Source of the DNA: Nocardioides cavernae
GTDB lineage: Bacteria; Actinomycetota; Actinomycetes; Propionibacteriales; Nocardioidaceae
Direction of reading: 5' to 3'
Assembly (NCBI RefSeq): GCF_016907475.1
Contig: NZ_JAFBCA010000001.1
Span: 682,001-746,000, forward strand
Length of the DNA: 64,000 bases
This document shows, piece by piece, positions 36,539 to 44,443 of this stretch. The notes below the pieces were generated by a model. The model did no database searches, was not told where the DNA came from, and saw only the letters and a list, made by a program, of their open reading frames with translations. Position 1 is the first letter of the stretch, and each line of letters begins with the position of its first letter. Both the position numbers and the translations under genes were made by a program.

Positions 36539-37572
36539 GGCGTGCGCGCTCGCTGTCGGTGGGGCTGGCTGTCGCGTCGCTGGCGCTCGCCGGGTGCTCG
36601 GACGACTCCGGAGGCGCCGTGACCGACGGGGGCGACACCGGCGCGGGAGACGTCGTCGAGGTGCCGGGCGTGCCCTTCACCGGCGACTCCGCGGCGCTGA
36701 GCCCCGACGGGTCGCGGATCGCGGTCCCGTGCGACGGCGAGCTCTGCCTGTGGTCCACGGCCGAGGGCACCCTCGACGACCGGTGGGACGGGGGTGGCGT
36801 GGTCGCCTGGGGCGCAGGCGGGCTCGTCGCGACCGACCGGGTCGACGGCGGGACCGTCTCGGTCGTCCTCCTGGACGACGCCACCGGCGACGAAGCCGGC
36901 ACGGTCGAGGCCTACGACGCCGAGGTCGTGCAGGACGGCCCGGGCGCCGGGATGCGCGACCTCGAGTTCTCGCCCGACGGCGAGACGCTCGCCGGTGCGG
37001 GTGCCGACGGCGTCGTACGCCTCTGGTCCGTGGACGACCCGACGGAGGTGACCGAGCTCGACCCGGAGGGTGAGGCGCCGGTGGCCGTCGCCTTCAGCTC
37101 CGACGGGTCATCGGTCGCCGTCGCGTCCTCCGACGCCCCGGTCACCGTCTTCGACACCGGGTCCGGGGACGCCCTCGGCCAGCTCGACGCCCCACCCCAG
37201 GGGCACGTCGCCTGGGGGCCGGACGACGCCACCCTCGCGACGTCGTCGTTCGCCCTCGACGAGCAGGCGGCACTGACGGTCTGGGACGGCGAGACCTACG
37301 AGGAGCAGGCGTCGTCGCCGGTCGCCGGCGACCACCTGGCCTGGCTGGGCTCCGACACCGTCGTGGCGAGCGTCAAGGACGATCCCGACGTGCGGGTCTG
37401 GGACTGGCGCACCGACGGCGTGCGCTCGCTCGCCGGCGCCACCGACACCCCGCGTGCCGTGCTCGTCGCGCCCGACGGCTCGCGCGTCTACGCTCTGAGT
37501 CCTCGCGACGGCGTCCTCGCGTGGCCCGCACGAGGTGGCGAGGCGACCGTGTTCGTGAAGCCGGAGGAGTGA
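36535..37572 (+). CDS. WD40-like beta-propeller lipoprotein
   Basis: 345 aa. The signal peptide ends with SLALAGC, giving a lipid anchor. The rest is made of WD40/YVTN-like blades: LSPDGSRIAV, FSPDGETLAGAGADGVVRLWSV, FSSDGSSVAVASSD, WGPDDATLATSS, ALTVWDGETY, VRVWDWRTDGVR. Such propellers are binding scaffolds at the cell surface. It is coupled to the DUF4919-like gene by ATGA and could bind the secreted product of the operon. Confidence 0.8.
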   Translation: MRRARSLSVGLAVASLALAGCSDDSGGAVTDGGDTGAGDVVEVPGVPFTGDSAALSPDGSRIAVPCDGELCLWSTAEGTLDDRWDGGGVVAWGAGGLVATDRVDGGTVSVVLLDDATGDEAGTVEAYDAEVVQDGPGAGMRDLEFSPDGETLAGAGADGVVRLWSVDDPTEVTELDPEGEAPVAVAFSSDGSSVAVASSDAPVTVFDTGSGDALGQLDAPPQGHVAWGPDDATLATSSFALDEQAALTVWDGETYEEQASSPVAGDHLAWLGSDTVVASVKDDPDVRVWDWRTDGVRSLAGATDTPRAVLVAPDGSRVYALSPRDGVLAWPARGGEATVFVKPEE

Positions 37573-37573
37573 C

Positions 37574-37795
37574 GTGCCGGGACCGGAGGGCTTCGACTAC
37601 GAGGTGCGCGGCGGCGAGGTCGTGATCTCCCACCACGGCCGCCGCGCGACGGTGCTGCGCGGTGCAGCCGCTGCCCGCTTCCTGGCCGACGTCGAGGACG
37701 ACGACGAGCAGGAGCTGATGGCCCGGGTCACGGGCAACTACCGCCGCGGCAACGAGCGGACGGCCAAGAACCATCCGCGCAACGCGGGCCGCTGA
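37574..37795 (+). CDS. Small hypothetical protein
   Basis: 73 aa, GTG start one base after the propeller stop, so translation is coupled. It has a beta-rich start (FDYEVRGGEVVISHHGRRATVLRG), an acidic middle (VEDDDEQELM) and a basic end (NYRRGNERTAKNHPRN). No family recognised. As last gene of the five-gene operon it may be a regulator or nucleic-acid-binding partner, but nothing in it proves this. Confidence 0.6.
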   Translation: MPGPEGFDYEVRGGEVVISHHGRRATVLRGAAAARFLADVEDDDEQELMARVTGNYRRGNERTAKNHPRNAGR

Positions 37796-38011
37796 CTACT
37801 CGCTGGGCTCCGGGATGTCGACGTCGACGTCGGCGCAGTCGACCTTGGGGTTGACGCCGAAGTAGTTCAGCGGTCCGGCGACGACGGTGAGCGCGATGTC
37901 GCCGGCCTCGGAGCAGTTGGTCGTCGCGTCCTCGAAGTAGTCCCGCTGGAAGGCGGCGAACGCACCGATGACGAGCCAGACCACCAGCAGGATGCCGATC
38001 AGTCGTCCCAC
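37796..38011 (-). CDS. Small membrane or secreted protein, unknown
   Basis: 71 aa. One hydrophobic segment at residues 3-20 (LIGILLVVWLVIGAFAA), then a short outside domain with two cysteines (TTNCSEAG, KVDCADVDVD) that could form a disulphide. The GTG at 38011 is chosen because GAGGAGG lies 6 bases upstream; the frame stays open further but lacks other signals. Convergent with the preceding gene. Confidence 0.65.
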   Translation of the reverse strand: MGRLIGILLVVWLVIGAFAAFQRDYFEDATTNCSEAGDIALTVVAGPLNYFGVNPKVDCADVDVDIPEPSE

Positions 38012-38107
38012 GGGGACCTCCTCGATCCTGACGGCCGGGTGGCCGTTCGTCGCGAAGTGTGCGCCGAACGGCGTCCGTCCTGCCACCCTCCCAGGGGTAG
38101 GCGGCCC

Positions 38108-38113
38108 TAGGGT
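38108..38113 (+). promoter_or_regulatory. -10 hexamer TAGGGT of the DUF1304 gene
   Basis: TAGGGT ends 6 bases before ATG 38120. Confidence 0.5.
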
Positions 38114-38119
38114 GGCCGC

Positions 38120-38497
38120 ATGACCATCCTCGCTGTGGTGTTCGCGCTCGCAGCCGCACTGCTGCACGTCTACATCTGGGTGCTCGAGGCCTTCCGGTGG
38201 ACCGAGCCGGCGACCCGCAAGACCTTCGGCGTCTCCGAGACCGACGCCCCGGTCCTGGCGCCGATGGCCTACAACCAGGGCTTCTACAACCTCTTCCTCG
38301 CGATCATCACGATCGTCGGCGTGGCCCTGCTGGGCGAGCAGGAGGACGTCGGCCGGGCGCTGGCGCTGGCCGGCACCGGGTCGATGCTCGGCGCCGCGCT
38401 GGTGCTGGTGACCCACGACCGGTCGATGGCGCGCGCCGCGATCACCCAGGGCACCCTGCCGGCGCTGGCCGTCCTCTTCCTGCTGCTGTCGATGTGA
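38120..38497 (+). CDS. DUF1304-family membrane protein
   Basis: 125 aa with four membrane segments. Family landmarks are HVYIWVLEAFRWTEP at the end of the first helix, VLAPMAYNQGFYNLFLA, and ALVLVTHDRSMARAAITQGTLP. Function is unknown throughout the family. It converges with the lipoprotein hydrolase two bases away. Confidence 0.88.
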   Translation: MTILAVVFALAAALLHVYIWVLEAFRWTEPATRKTFGVSETDAPVLAPMAYNQGFYNLFLAIITIVGVALLGEQEDVGRALALAGTGSMLGAALVLVTHDRSMARAAITQGTLPALAVLFLLLSM

Positions 38498-38498
38498 C

Positions 38499-39443
38499 TC
38501 ACTGCTGTCGCATTGCGTCGACCTCACGCACGGCGTCGGCGACGACGTCCGGCACGACCGGCTCCATCCAGTGTGGGGCGTCCACCCACCGCAGGATGCC
38601 GGGCGAGAACCGGTCGACGTACGCCGCCTGGGCGTCGAGGATCCGGGCGTCGTAGCGCGGCGATTCGAAGTCGTTCTGGTCGCGCGGTTCCTGCTCGGAG
38701 GCGAGGTAGACCGCGGGGATGTCGGGCTCCTCGCCGATCCCCTTCTGGAGCGACCGGACGAGGTCGTACTGCGAGATGCGCTCGATGGTGCAGCACTTGT
38801 CCTCCTTCGTGAAGTGGCGGAACCGGTAGCGCTCGGGCAGGAACCGGTCGAGCCGCAGCTCGTCGGGGAACATGCTGTCGACCAGCACCATCCCGACTAC
38901 GTCGTCAGGGTGCTTCTCGAGGTAGGCGGTGGCCACGAGGCCTCCGAACGACCCTGCCCACAAGATGTACGGCGGTTCCACCCCGCCCGCGGCGAGGACC
39001 CGCTCCATGTCCTGGACGACGTCGGCGGGGGTTTGCACGTCGTCCACGGTCTCGCTCGAGCCGACGTTGCGGCGGTCATAGGCACACACGCGGTAGTCGT
39101 CCTGAAGGATGTAGGTGACGCCGCTGGTGAAGGCATGGGGCACGAACCCGGCGTCGTTGACCCAGCCGTGCACGAACACCACCGTGACCGGGCCCTCGCC
39201 CGAGCACGTCATGTAGAGCTTGTGTCCGCCGACGTCGTACATGTCGGAGGTCGTCGCGACAGGTGCGGTCCCGGTCTCGGAGGTGCCCGATGTCTGGGTG
39301 GCCGGTGCGGAGCTCGTGGAGCGCGGGGCCGGCTCGGCCCCCGCGTCCGATCGCTCGCCGCACGCGGCCGACACAGCGGCGAGCACCAGGCAGGCGCCGG
39401 TGAGCGCCAACGTGCGGCGGCGCGGGTGGGAATGGTGTCTCAT
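38499..39443 (-). CDS. Lipoprotein alpha/beta hydrolase
   Basis: 314 aa. Signal peptide with lipobox AAVSAAC, then a Ser/Thr/Ala-rich tether and an alpha/beta hydrolase fold: HGWVNDAG for the oxyanion hole, the elbow AGSFGG with the nucleophile serine, and a C-terminal His in DAPHWMEP. A CC pair occurs in EDKCCTIE. The ATG overlaps the stop of the anti-sigma-like gene, so it is the third gene of a sigma operon and a likely member of the regulon. Confidence 0.85.
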   Translation of the reverse strand: MRHHSHPRRRTLALTGACLVLAAVSAACGERSDAGAEPAPRSTSSAPATQTSGTSETGTAPVATTSDMYDVGGHKLYMTCSGEGPVTVVFVHGWVNDAGFVPHAFTSGVTYILQDDYRVCAYDRRNVGSSETVDDVQTPADVVQDMERVLAAGGVEPPYILWAGSFGGLVATAYLEKHPDDVVGMVLVDSMFPDELRLDRFLPERYRFRHFTKEDKCCTIERISQYDLVRSLQKGIGEEPDIPAVYLASEQEPRDQNDFESPRYDARILDAQAAYVDRFSPGILRWVDAPHWMEPVVPDVVADAVREVDAMRQQ

Positions 39444-40132
39444 CGCAGGGTCCTCCTCTGGACTCCTCGGTCGGGGCCGTCCGGGATCAGCACCTCCAGC
39501 TGGTCGGCGCTGGTCCACGACAGCGTTGGTCGGGTGGTACGACACAGGCAGGTGCCGATCACGCCGTCGACACGACGACCGGAACCGTCGGCACCGACGG
39601 TGACGAGCGTGAGCTCGACCAGGTCGTCGGTGTCGTCGATGCGGCCACGTTCCTGGGCGACGACGATGGCGAGCTCGGACGCGTTGGGCGCCCACGCGAC
39701 CGCGGCCGGCCGCAGCAGGTTGCGATCACCGAGCTCGTGCGGTGTGGGCGCGCTCCAGACGACGTGGTGGTCGGCGGATCCGACGGCACCGACGCGGACC
39801 ACGGCCGGCTGGCCCGTGCGGAGGACGGCGACGGCGTCGGTCGTGCCGGACGGCGACCGGTCGGAGTCGATCTCGGTCTCGCCGGGGGCGAGGCTCGGGT
39901 CGACCGCCAGGGGGGCTTCGTCGCGCCCGATGCGTTCCGCCTGGTCGTGGGTCCGGTAGGCCCAGGTTGTCGCGGCGACCAAGGCGACGCTGGCGACGAT
40001 CGCAGCGTTCCGGCCCCGGGCGCGGTGTCGACGGATCCGGTGGAGGTCTACCAGCCTCGTCTCCGGGTCGACCTGCGTGGCACGTCGGAGTGCCTCTGCC
40101 GCACGCTGACCCCTGAGGTCGACCTCGGTCAT
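39440..40132 (-). CDS. Anti-sigma-like single-pass membrane protein
   Basis: 230 aa. A basic cytoplasmic N-terminus of about 45 residues (LRGQRAAEALRRATQ, LHRIRRHRARGRN) precedes one membrane helix (AAIVASVALVAATTWAY), and the rest is extracytoplasmic, with TolB-like strand motifs (VAWAPNASELAIVVAQ). This is the layout of anti-sigma partners of SigE-family factors, although no HHCC zinc motif is present. It is coupled to the sigma gene upstream and the hydrolase downstream, both by ATGA. Confidence 0.7.
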   Translation of the reverse strand: MTEVDLRGQRAAEALRRATQVDPETRLVDLHRIRRHRARGRNAAIVASVALVAATTWAYRTHDQAERIGRDEAPLAVDPSLAPGETEIDSDRSPSGTTDAVAVLRTGQPAVVRVGAVGSADHHVVWSAPTPHELGDRNLLRPAAVAWAPNASELAIVVAQERGRIDDTDDLVELTLVTVGADGSGRRVDGVIGTCLCRTTRPTLSWTSADQLEVLIPDGPDRGVQRRTLR

Positions 40133-40674
40133 CGCTCCACCACCAGCTCGAGACGGGCGGCGAGGGTGGTCCGCGCCCGCGCCAGGTGGACCTTCACCGA
40201 CCCCTCGGTGATCGAGAGGGTGCGCCCGATCTCGGCACCGCCCATCTCGTACACGTAGCGCAGGGCAGCGCACTGCGCCTGCCGTCGCGGGAGACTGCGC
40301 ACCGCGGTCCAGAACTCCTCGGCGTCCTCGTCGAGGGGTGCGGGCGCGGATCGTGCCGTCATCCGCGCGAGGGCGCGAACCTCCACCATGCGACGCCGGA
40401 ACGATGAGATCGCCAGGTTGGCGCAGGTGCGCCGGACCCACGCCTGGGGTTGGTCGAAGCCCTCGACCTCGCTCCAACGCCGGTAGGCCGCGAGCATCGC
40501 CTCCTGGGCGATGTCGTCGGCGACGACGGAACCGCAGAGGCCGCGGGCGAGCGCGACGAGACCCGGAAGCTCCGCACGGTAGAAGTCGGCGAAACCCTCG
40601 TGTCCCATGGCCACCGCCGTTCCGGGCGCAGGCTCAGCCACGTCCGGTGCAGCGACCTCGGCGACCTGTCCCAT
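40129..40674 (-). CDS. ECF sigma factor, SigE family
   Basis: 181 aa, region 2 and region 4 only. Region 2: GFADFYRAELPGLVALARGLCGSVVADDIAQEAMLAAYRRW; region 4: LPRRQAQCAALRYVYEMGGAEIGRTLSITEGSVKVHLARA. The SigE family (not the envelope-stress SigE) is typical of streptomycetes and nocardioides and usually has a membrane partner encoded next door, as here. Confidence 0.92.
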   Translation of the reverse strand: MGQVAEVAAPDVAEPAPGTAVAMGHEGFADFYRAELPGLVALARGLCGSVVADDIAQEAMLAAYRRWSEVEGFDQPQAWVRRTCANLAISSFRRRMVEVRALARMTARSAPAPLDEDAEEFWTAVRSLPRRQAQCAALRYVYEMGGAEIGRTLSITEGSVKVHLARARTTLAARLELVVER

Positions 40675-40719
40675 GACCTATCGTCGCGCCGCCGAGCGCC
40701 ACGGATGACGCCAGCCCGA

Positions 40720-40733
40720 ACGGTCTAGACCGT
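40720..40733. terminator. Palindrome between the FAD enzyme and the sigma operon
   Basis: ACGGTCT plus its reverse complement, with flanking CCG/CGG able to extend the stem. It lies 18 bases beyond the FAD enzyme stop and 45 bases before the sigma start: terminator, operator or both. Confidence 0.5.
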
Positions 40734-40750
40734 CGGACCGCGGCCTGGCG

Positions 40751-42412
40751 CTACTGGCCGAGCCAGGTGTGGACCGAGGACACCACCGAGGCGCCCTCGC
40801 CGGTCGCCGACGCGACCCGCTTCATCGACCCGGCGCGGATGTCGCCCCCGGCGAAGATCCCCGGGACCGTGGTGGCCAGCTCCTCCGGCGGCACGCCGTC
40901 GACCCAGTGCTCGGTCGGCACGTCGCGCCCGGTGAGGACGAAGCCGCGCTCGTCGCGCAGGACGGTGTCGGGCAGCCAGCCGCACTCGGGGGCGGCACCG
41001 AGGAGCAGGAACAGACCGCGCGCCTCGACCCGCTCCTGCGCGCCGGTGTCGACGTCCTCCATGTCGAGCCAGGCGAGCTGACCGACGTCGTCGGGGCCGC
41101 CGTCGACCACACGGGTGCAGGGACGCACGGTGATGCGCGGGTTCCACTCGATCTCGTTGATGAGGTACGACGACATGGTGGCGGTGAGGTCCGGCCGGCG
41201 CGCCACGATCGTGACCGAGGAGGCGAAGCGGGCGGCGTGGATCGCCGCCTGACCGGCGGAGTTGCCGCCCCCCACGACCACGACGTGGTCGCCGGCGAGC
41301 TCGCGGGCGGCCGCCATCGCCGCGCCGTAGTAGACCCCGCGTCCGACCAGCTCCTCGAGGGACTCGACGCCCAGCCGTCGGTAGTCGACCCCGGTCGAGA
41401 CGAGCACGGTCCGGGCGTGCACGTCGCCGCCGTCGGTGTGCACGACGTGGTGGTCGCCGTCCGCGCAGCGTGAGATGCCGGTCGCCGGCCAGCCGGTGAA
41501 GAAGCGGGTGCCGAACCGCAGCGCCTGCCCGCGGGCGCGCTGCGCCAGGCGCATGCCGGAGATGCCGCGCGGGAAGCCGAGGTAGTTGCGGATCATCGAG
41601 CTGGTGCCGGCCTGGCCGCCGATCGCCTCGGCCTCGAGGCAGACGGTGGTCAGGCCCTCGCTGGAGGCGTACACGCTGGCGGCCAGCCCGGCCGGGCCCG
41701 CGCCGACCACGACGAGGTCGACGACCTCGTCGACGTCGATGTCGTCGGGTCGGCCGTAGAGCTGGTTGGCGAGCGACCGCACGTCTGGGCAGTGGCCGCA
41801 CCACCCGGCCAGGGAGGACACGACCGGCCACCGGCCCTCGTCCTCGGGGCAGCTCGCCATCACCTCGCGGCCCACCTCGCTGTCGGGGTGGTGCACGCCG
41901 GCCGGCATCCCGACCCGGGCCAGGTAGTCGAGCAGGTCGCGCGTCAGCCCGTCCTTCTCGGGCGCGATGATGCGGACGTTCTCCACCACCGGCGTGGCGA
42001 CGGTCGCGTTCCACTCGTTGAGCAGCTCACCGACGGCGAGGTGGAACTCCTCGTCGCGCGGCCCCTGCGGCATGAGCAGCAGCGCGTCGACCTTGCCTGC
42101 GGCGACGGCGTGGCGGAAGGTCTGGTTGTCCTCGCGGAACCGGCTGACGTGCGTGACGATCAGCCGCCGCGCGGTCGGGACGGCCTGCCGGGTGCCGCCG
42201 ATCAGCTGGTAGAGCCGGTCCTGGTCCTGGTCGCTGTCGACGACGAAGAGCGCCACCTGGTGCCCGGTCGTGAGCAGCTCCTTGGCGCAGGCCTTGGCGG
42301 TGGCCTCGTCGGTCGCCATGCGGACGTCGTACTCGCGCTCGTAGCGGGCGAACGCCTCGCCCAGCTCGGTCGTGTGGTGGGTGGAGGCAATGACGATCGC
42401 GGGCGCTCCCAT
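40751..42412 (-). CDS. Fused receiver-like / FAD-NAD(P) oxidoreductase (thioredoxin-reductase-like)
   Basis: 553 aa. Residues 1-135 form a degenerate receiver-like domain (acidic D59/D61). A linker with a glutaredoxin-like pattern (145-220) contains WCGHC at 204-208, identical to the protein-disulphide-isomerase active site. The FAD motif GAGPAG is at 237-242 and the NAD(P) motif GGGNSAGQ near 381-388. The redox CxxC that a real thioredoxin reductase carries just before the NADPH motif is replaced by YYGAAM, so it is not a classical thioredoxin reductase. The last helix GGDIRAGSMKRVASATGEGA binds FAD. Start ATG 42412 has a -10 TAGGCT 6 bases upstream. Confidence 0.88.
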   Translation of the reverse strand: MGAPAIVIASTHHTTELGEAFARYEREYDVRMATDEATAKACAKELLTTGHQVALFVVDSDQDQDRLYQLIGGTRQAVPTARRLIVTHVSRFREDNQTFRHAVAAGKVDALLLMPQGPRDEEFHLAVGELLNEWNATVATPVVENVRIIAPEKDGLTRDLLDYLARVGMPAGVHHPDSEVGREVMASCPEDEGRWPVVSSLAGWCGHCPDVRSLANQLYGRPDDIDVDEVVDLVVVGAGPAGLAASVYASSEGLTTVCLEAEAIGGQAGTSSMIRNYLGFPRGISGMRLAQRARGQALRFGTRFFTGWPATGISRCADGDHHVVHTDGGDVHARTVLVSTGVDYRRLGVESLEELVGRGVYYGAAMAAARELAGDHVVVVGGGNSAGQAAIHAARFASSVTIVARRPDLTATMSSYLINEIEWNPRITVRPCTRVVDGGPDDVGQLAWLDMEDVDTGAQERVEARGLFLLLGAAPECGWLPDTVLRDERGFVLTGRDVPTEHWVDGVPPEELATTVPGIFAGGDIRAGSMKRVASATGEGASVVSSVHTWLGQ

Positions 42413-42418
42413 GCGTCG

Positions 42419-42424
42419 AGCCTA
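42419..42424 (-). promoter_or_regulatory. -10 hexamer TAGGCT of the FAD enzyme
   Basis: Minus-strand TAGGCT ends 6 bases before ATG 42412. Confidence 0.45.
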
Positions 42425-42450
42425 GTGGCGGGCAGGAAGCCGTACCTCTC

Positions 42451-42514
42451 GGTATCTAGGGACGTTCTGGTAGGTGAGATGGCTGTCCGAGCAACCACAA
42501 CGTCCCTAGATACC
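42451..42514. repeat. 21-bp inverted repeat between the FAD enzyme and the antiporter
   Basis: Arms 42451-42471 and 42494-42514 match over 21 bases with one mismatch (16 perfect: GGTATCTAGGGACGTT), around a 22-base loop. It fills most of a 123-base gap between two leftward genes. A terminator for the antiporter is possible, but the arms are longer than usual and rather AT-containing for this genome. Confidence 0.65.
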
Positions 42515-42535
42515 CGGGCGGGGGCGCGGTCGCCC

Positions 42536-44374
42536 TCAGCCGGTCAGGTTGTGCTTGTAGCACCACCGCCAGGACTCGTCCGGCTCGGCGGACTCCACCA
42601 CGGGGTGCAGGCTGTCGTGGAAGTGGGCGGTGGCGTGCTTGCCGACGGAGGAGTCGCAGCAGCCCACGTTGCCGCAGGTGAGGCACTGCCGCAGCGACAC
42701 CCAGCGGGTGCCGTCGGCCAGGCACGTGGCGCAGGCCGGCTCGTCGACCGTCTCGATCGCGGGGTGCTCGTCGAGGTCGTCGCAGGTGCGGCCGCCGGCG
42801 AAGGCGAGGCTCCCGGAGCGTACGCCGGCGCGCGCCGCGGAGCCGGCGTCGAGCATCGACTCCTCGATGTCGAGCATGCCGAGCACCTGGCTCACGACCT
42901 CCGACGGCACCTTGCCCTTGCCCCGGACCAGCAGCACCTTGGCGCGCTCGGCCTCGATCATCTCGCCCCGGATCCGGGCGTAGAGCTCCGAGGGCGTCTC
43001 CTCGCCGTCGGTGGTCGCCAGCTGCTCCCACGCCGCGAAGGTGCGCTGGTCGACGCGGGCCCGCACCTGCTCGGCCACCCCGTGGTGGTCGACGTACTCG
43101 AGCTCGTCGAGGCGCTTGAAGCCAGCGTCCGCGGCCTGCTGGAGCAGGCCGGCGCGGGCGAGGGCGTCCTCGGCCGGGTCGGGGGCGGGCACGTCGAGCA
43201 GCCGGGTCATGAGCGGCAGGGTCAGGCCCTGGACGAGCAGCGTGCCGGCCACGACGGTGAACGCGACGAGGAGCAGCACCTCGCGGTGGGGCGCGTCCTC
43301 GGGGATCACGAATGCCGCAGCGAGCGTGACGACGCCGCGCATCCCTGCCCAGCCGATGAGGAAGCTCCACGACGCCGGGAGGGGGTCGCGACGCCGGAGG
43401 AAGCCGGTGGCCTGCATGTAGACGAGGCGTACGACGACGACGGTCAGGAGGGTCGCGAGGCAGACGAGGGCGATCCGGCTGTTGGGGAGGCTCGACTCGT
43501 GGACGTCCTGCAGGATCCAGTCGAGCTGGAGGCCGATGAGGAGGAAGACGGTGTTCTCCAGCACGAAGGCGACCGTGCGCCAGGTGATCCGCTCGGTGAT
43601 GCGCGACTGCGCGGTCTGGATGATCGGCGCCTTGTGGCCGAGCAGCAGGCCGGCGACGACGACCGAGATGACGCCGGAGGCGTGGATCTCCTCCGCCGCC
43701 ACGAACGCCGCGAACGGCGTCAGGAACGAGATCGCGGTGTCCATCAGCGGGTCGCGGATCCGGTGGCGCAGCTTGGCGACGAGGAGGAAGAATGCGACGC
43801 CGACCAGGACGCCGCCACCGGCCGCGACCACGAAGTCGAGCCCGACCTGCGTGGCCGCCACACCGCCCGCGAGCGCAGCAGTGGCGGTCCGGAGGGTGAC
43901 GAGGGCGGTCGCGTCGTTGAGCAGCGACTCACCCTCGAGGATCGTCACGACCCGTCTGGGCAGCCCGATGCGCCTCGCCACCGCCGTCGCGGCGACGGCG
44001 TCCGGGGGCGCGACGACCGCGCCGATCGCGATCGCCGCCGCCCAGCCCAGGTCGGGCACCAGCCACTCCACGACCACCGCGACGGCGAACGCCGTGACGA
44101 GGACGAGCAGCACCGAGAGCCGGAGGATCGTGCCGCGGTTGGCGTTGAAGTCGACCAGCGAGGTCTGGATCGCCGCCGCGTAGAGCAGGGGCGGCAGCAG
44201 CCCCAGCAGCACGACCTCCGACTCGAGGTGGATCGTCGGGACGCCGGGGACGTACGCCGCCGCAGCGCCCACGACGACCAGCAGGAGCGGCGCCGGGACG
44301 CGCAGCCGCTCGCTGACAGCGGTGGCGGCGAGCACGACGGCTGCCATGGAGACGAGCAGCAGGGCGAGTTCCAC
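42536..44374 (-). CDS. CPA1 Na+/H+ antiporter with C-terminal UBP-type zinc finger
   Basis: 612 aa. The first 400 residues form a CPA1 exchanger with about 12 helices, including the ion-site region GAVVAPPDAVAATAV and RVVTILEGESLLNDATALV. A cytoplasmic tail of about 110 residues leads to a UBP/zf-UBP finger: CATC, then CLTCGNVGCCDSSVGKHATAHFHDSLHPVV. In eukaryotes this finger reads the C-terminus of ubiquitin; in bacteria its ligand is unknown. It probably senses a C-terminus or metal to gate the transporter. The start is a GTG, with an AAGAAT -10-like hexamer nearby. Confidence 0.9.
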   Translation of the reverse strand: MELALLLVSMAAVVLAATAVSERLRVPAPLLLVVVGAAAAYVPGVPTIHLESEVVLLGLLPPLLYAAAIQTSLVDFNANRGTILRLSVLLVLVTAFAVAVVVEWLVPDLGWAAAIAIGAVVAPPDAVAATAVARRIGLPRRVVTILEGESLLNDATALVTLRTATAALAGGVAATQVGLDFVVAAGGGVLVGVAFFLLVAKLRHRIRDPLMDTAISFLTPFAAFVAAEEIHASGVISVVVAGLLLGHKAPIIQTAQSRITERITWRTVAFVLENTVFLLIGLQLDWILQDVHESSLPNSRIALVCLATLLTVVVVRLVYMQATGFLRRRDPLPASWSFLIGWAGMRGVVTLAAAFVIPEDAPHREVLLLVAFTVVAGTLLVQGLTLPLMTRLLDVPAPDPAEDALARAGLLQQAADAGFKRLDELEYVDHHGVAEQVRARVDQRTFAAWEQLATTDGEETPSELYARIRGEMIEAERAKVLLVRGKGKVPSEVVSQVLGMLDIEESMLDAGSAARAGVRSGSLAFAGGRTCDDLDEHPAIETVDEPACATCLADGTRWVSLRQCLTCGNVGCCDSSVGKHATAHFHDSLHPVVESAEPDESWRWCYKHNLTG

Positions 44375-44396
44375 CGGGCGATTCTTGCCCCTCGTG

Positions 44397-44436
44397 ACCC
44401 GCTGGTCGAGGAGGTCGACTCCCTCGACCAGCGGGT
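44397..44436 (-). terminator. Strong terminator hairpin
   Basis: A 15-bp perfect stem (ACCCGCTGGTCGAGG and complement) with a 10-base loop, just after the stop of the reductase operon. It separates it from the antiporter. Confidence 0.75.
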
Positions 44437-44443
44437 GGACGCC

